From an uncultured Bacteroidota bacterium (GTDB lineage Bacteria > Bacteroidota > Bacteroidia > Chitinophagales > Chitinophagaceae), in NCBI GenBank assembly GCA_903881265.1, contig CAIRSV010000066.1, forward strand, positions 1 to 10,471: DNA of 10,471 nt, written 5' to 3'. The notes below the pieces were generated by a model. The model was not told the origin of the DNA. It was given only the letters and a program-made list of their open reading frames with translations, and ran no database searches. The position numbers and the translations under genes are program-made. Shown here piece after piece: positions 7,987-10,471 of this stretch (positions are counted from its first letter, which is position 1; the number at the start of each line of letters is the position of its first letter).

Positions 7987-9363
7987 ATGAGTAACATTCT
8001 ACACAAGACTAATTTTTTCTTTATCGGTGTCGGCGGTGCCGGTATGAGTGCGATCGCTCAATATCTCGCCGGAAATGGCAAAACAGTGAAAGGCAGTGAT
8101 CGCCTATTTACTCAACCTGAGAATGATTATATCAAAGCGCAACTTGAGCGTGAGCATATACAATGCTATCTGCAAGATGGCAGTGGTATCGATGAACATA
8201 CTGAAGCGGTCATCATCTCAACAGCAATTGAAGATACAAACCCTGAGATTATCAAAGCTAATGCATTGAATATTCCCATTGTGGTGAGAGCCGAATTATT
8301 GGCTGAGATTTGCGCAAGCAAACGCACTATTGCGATTGCAGGTACGTCAGGCAAATCAACAACGACTGCGATGTTATTTCATCTATTATATGAAAATAAC
8401 ATCAGTCCTTCTCTAATCACAGGCGCTGGTTTAGTGAGCTTGCAGCAAGAAGGTAAAATCGGCAATGCCTACTGCGGACAAAGTGATTGGTTGCTGATAG
8501 AAGCGGATGAAAGCGATGGCACCTTAGTAAATTACAAACCGGAAATAGGATTGCTGTTAAGCATCGATAAGGATCATAAAGAACTGGATGAACTAGCGGT
8601 TATTTTTCAAACGTTTCAAACAAATACACGTAAGCAATTTGTCGTTAACCATGCGCATCCCTTGGCTCGAAATTATTCGCTTAACATAGCCCATGATTTT
8701 GGTGAGGGTACACGCTTCGAAGGACGCAATTTTTCGCAGCAAGGATTCGAAATATGTTTTGATGTGAAGGATGTGCATATTAGTATCCCTACAATAGGGC
8801 GGCATAATATGGAAAATGCGCTAGCGTGTATCGCTGTGGCTGATCTGTTGGGTGTGAGTCTGCAAGCCTGCGCTGATGCCTTGAAAACGTATGGCGGTAT
8901 TTATCGTCGACATCAGTTGCTAGGTGAAAAAAATGGGGTAACGGTGATCGATGATTATGCCCATAATCCAGCTAAGATTGCAGCATCGATCAAAGCTTGT
9001 CAACCCGTTGCGAACAAGTTGGTGGCTTGGTTTCAGCCTCATGGTTATGGTCCCACGCGATTTATTCGTAAGGAGTTGATAGCTGAGATTACAGCGACTC
9101 TTCGACCACAGGATGAGATTTGGATGAGTGAAATTTATTATGCTGGAGGCACGGCGGTGAAAGATATTTCGGCGGCTGACCTTATCAACGATCTCAAGGC
9201 AAAGGGTGTTCATGCCTTTTTTGTTGAGGATCGTGCCGAATTATTTAGTCAACTGATTCCCGCATTAATCGAAAATACCGTGCTGCTTTTGATGGGCGCG
9301 CGCGACCCAGGCTTGGAGAAGTTTGCGAATGAAGTATGGGAAGACGTGAATGCGAAGGCGTAA
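7987..9363 (+). CDS. MurC-like Mur ligase (UDP-N-acetylmuramate--alanine ligase family), atypical motifs
   Basis: A 458-residue ATP-dependent ligase with the full three-domain Mur layout. The UDP-sugar-binding domain begins FIGVGGAGMSAIA (12-24), which is MurC-like. The ATP P-loop is AGTSGKSTTTAM (118-129), where canonical MurC has GTHGKTTTT. Catalytic features of the family are kept: EADESD (172-177), DKDH (194-197), GRHNMENALA (271-280), RRHQLLG (307-313) and DDYAHNP (322-328, usually DDYGHHP). The C-terminal domain has FQPHGYGPTRF (349-359) where MurC has FQPHRxxRT, and MGARDPGLEKFA (436-447) where MurC has GAGDI. The lysine of the P-loop (K123), E172 and H197 are present, so an active ligase is expected. 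MurC joins L-alanine to UDP-MurNAc in the cytoplasm; whether this one does so, or acts on another substrate, cannot be settled from motifs. No other mur or division gene is next to it. It differs from Mpl, whose N-terminus is distinct. Confidence 0.85.
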   Translation: MSNILHKTNFFFIGVGGAGMSAIAQYLAGNGKTVKGSDRLFTQPENDYIKAQLEREHIQCYLQDGSGIDEHTEAVIISTAIEDTNPEIIKANALNIPIVVRAELLAEICASKRTIAIAGTSGKSTTTAMLFHLLYENNISPSLITGAGLVSLQQEGKIGNAYCGQSDWLLIEADESDGTLVNYKPEIGLLLSIDKDHKELDELAVIFQTFQTNTRKQFVVNHAHPLARNYSLNIAHDFGEGTRFEGRNFSQQGFEICFDVKDVHISIPTIGRHNMENALACIAVADLLGVSLQACADALKTYGGIYRRHQLLGEKNGVTVIDDYAHNPAKIAASIKACQPVANKLVAWFQPHGYGPTRFIRKELIAEITATLRPQDEIWMSEIYYAGGTAVKDISAADLINDLKAKGVHAFFVEDRAELFSQLIPALIENTVLLLMGARDPGLEKFANEVWEDVNAKA

Positions 9364-9387
9364 GGAGTGCCTATTTTTCCGCCATCT

Positions 9388-9417
9388 TTTGAACGTTCTA
9401 TTATCTTGTTATACTTG
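9388..9417 (+). promoter_or_regulatory. Possible distal mdh promoter
   Basis: TTTG (9388-9391), an 18-nt spacer, and TATACTTG (9410-9417) fit the Bacteroidota -33/-7 pattern with one mismatch in the -7 element. Transcription from here would give mdh a leader of roughly 180 nt. It is a weaker -7 match than the proximal candidate. Confidence 0.25.
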
Positions 9418-9567
9418 TATTGACATAACATTCTTTGCATGCATAAAAAAGTAGATGGCGTGGGTTGCTTGTATCTGACAAGGGGGCTTCATGATTCGGT
9501 TTCGGCATCATTTTATTTCTCTGAAATGATATGCTATGAATTATTCAGAAATTTCATTTGCCTGCTT

Positions 9568-9575
9568 TACCTTTG
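9568..9575 (+). promoter_or_regulatory. Proximal mdh promoter -7 element
   Basis: TACCTTTG matches TAnnTTTG exactly and lies 32 nt before the mdh ATG, leaving a leader of about 25 nt. No clear -33 TTG is seen. The position upstream of a complete, separately regulated gene makes it a good candidate. Confidence 0.5.
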
Positions 9576-9607
9576 CCGCACTTTTTAAACCCTCAAAACA
9601 TATTTTT

Positions 9608-10471
9608 ATGAAAGTAACAGTCGTAGGTGCAGGTGCCGTAGGCGCAACTTGTGCAGATAATATCGCCCGTAAACAACTTTGTGACGAATTAGTCATTGTA
9701 GACATTAAAGAAGGCGTTGCCGAAGGAAAGGCTATGGACCTGATGCAGACCGCTCAACTTGAGGGTTTCGACACAAAAATCACTGGAAGCACCAACGATT
9801 ATACTAAAACCGCTAATACCGATGTGGCAGTAATTACCTCTGGTATTCCTCGTAAGCCAGGTATGACGCGCGAAGAACTCATTGGTATCAATGCGGGCAT
9901 CGTAAAATCAGTGGCTCAGAATATTCTTGAGCATTCACCGAATGCAATCATCATCGTGATTTCTAATCCGATGGACACGATGACGTATCTCGCTTTGAAG
10001 AGTACAGGCCTTCCTAAAAACCGCATCATCGGAATGGGTGGCATTCTCGATAGCGCGCGTTTTCGGTATAACCTCAGCAAAGCACTGAATTGTTCGCCAA
10101 ATGATTTGCAGGCTGCTGTGATTGGCGGTCATGGTGATACGACGATGATTCCATTGACACGCTTAGCCACGTATATGGGCATGCCTGTATCTAATTTCTT
10201 AGATGAAGAAGCGCTGAATAAAGTGGCGGCCGATACGATGGTAGGTGGTGCAACGCTCACTAACTTATTAGGGACAAGTGCTTGGTACGCACCTGGAGCT
10301 GCTGGCGCAATGTTGGTTGAAAGTATTGTGCGTGATGAGAAGCGAATGATTCCTTGTTGCGTGGCGCTCGAAGGCGAATACGGTCAATCAGATATTTGTT
10401 TGGGTGTGCCTGTTGTTGTTGGTCGCAATGGTTGGGAGAAAATCGTTGATTACAAACTGACTGCTGATGAA
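9608..10471 (+). CDS. mdh: Malate dehydrogenase (LDH-like type), 3' end beyond window
   Basis: The window holds the first 288 residues; the family is usually about 310-315 long, so roughly 25 are missing. It oxidises malate to oxaloacetate with NAD in the citric acid cycle, in the cytoplasm. The N-terminus has the nucleotide-binding VGAGAVGATCA (6-16), and D32 at the end of the second strand favours NAD over NADP. Substrate-loop residues IPRKPGMTR (80-88) supply R82 and R88; an arginine at 82, where lactate dehydrogenases have glutamine, marks it as malate-specific. N120 (ISNPMD), D148 and R151 (ILDSARFR) and catalytic H175 (GGHGD) are all present. The type is that of the LDH-like malate dehydrogenases common in Bacteroidota, not the E. 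coli form. The ATG at 9608 is the start, preceded by an A/T-rich stretch and, 244 nt back, the end of the Mur ligase gene; it probably has its own promoter. Confidence 0.95.
   Translation, partial: MKVTVVGAGAVGATCADNIARKQLCDELVIVDIKEGVAEGKAMDLMQTAQLEGFDTKITGSTNDYTKTANTDVAVITSGIPRKPGMTREELIGINAGIVKSVAQNILEHSPNAIIIVISNPMDTMTYLALKSTGLPKNRIIGMGGILDSARFRYNLSKALNCSPNDLQAAVIGGHGDTTMIPLTRLATYMGMPVSNFLDEEALNKVAADTMVGGATLTNLLGTSAWYAPGAAGAMLVESIVRDEKRMIPCCVALEGEYGQSDICLGVPVVVGRNGWEKIVDYKLTADE

Noticed and set aside
9439..9588. Small plus-strand reading frame of 49 codons in the gap before mdh, starting ATG CAT AAA
   Set aside because: It covers the proximal mdh promoter element, has no ribosome binding site that I can see, and gives a cysteine- and phenylalanine-rich sequence without a recognisable pattern.
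1..10471. Defence, phage, transposon or CRISPR system
   Set aside because: No nuclease-helicase pair, integrase, transposase, terminal repeats or spaced direct repeats are visible; every sizeable gene is housekeeping, envelope or secreted. The repeated motifs at 23-2857 are protein Asp boxes, not DNA repeats.

Overview
The window looks like ordinary chromosomal DNA of a member of the Bacteroidota. The grounds are a large secreted protein ending in a type IX secretion (T9SS) type A sorting domain, a lipid A kinase (LpxK) of the 'DDAFQH' type, matches to the Bacteroidota -7 promoter element TAnnTTTG upstream of two genes, and start codons preceded by A/T-rich sequence rather than strong Shine-Dalgarno sites. 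I cannot place it below phylum level with confidence. I found no rRNA, tRNA, CRISPR array, insertion sequence, integrase or phage gene.

Layout. (1) Positions 23-2857, plus strand: a 944-residue secreted beta-propeller protein with Asp-box (BNR/sortilin-like) repeats and a T9SS sorting tail. (2) Positions 2873-2909: a strong hairpin with A and T runs that can terminate transcription in both directions, between two convergent genes. (3) Minus strand, in transcription order: a small secreted protein with an SH3b-like C-terminus (6709-6110), lpxK (6106-4982) and ribonuclease R (4882-2927). The first two are 3 nt apart and surely share a transcript; rnr follows after 99 nt. (4) A 67-nt divergent gap separates this group from the plus-strand group. 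(5) Plus strand: a small single-pass membrane protein (6777-7313), a small two-pass membrane protein (7378-7971), an atypical MurC-like Mur ligase (7987-9363) and, after a 244-nt gap with its own promoter candidate, malate dehydrogenase (9608 onward), which runs off the window about 25 residues before its expected end.

Together: the two central gene groups lean towards the cell envelope (lipid A phosphorylation, a MurC-type ligase, one periplasmic or surface protein and two small membrane proteins), flanked by RNA turnover (RNase R) and central carbon metabolism (Mdh). There is no convincing sign of a new defence or mobile system. The item most worth a second look is the Mur ligase, whose motifs depart from canonical MurC in several places and which sits outside any visible division/cell-wall cluster. 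The three uncharacterised proteins beside the envelope genes come next.
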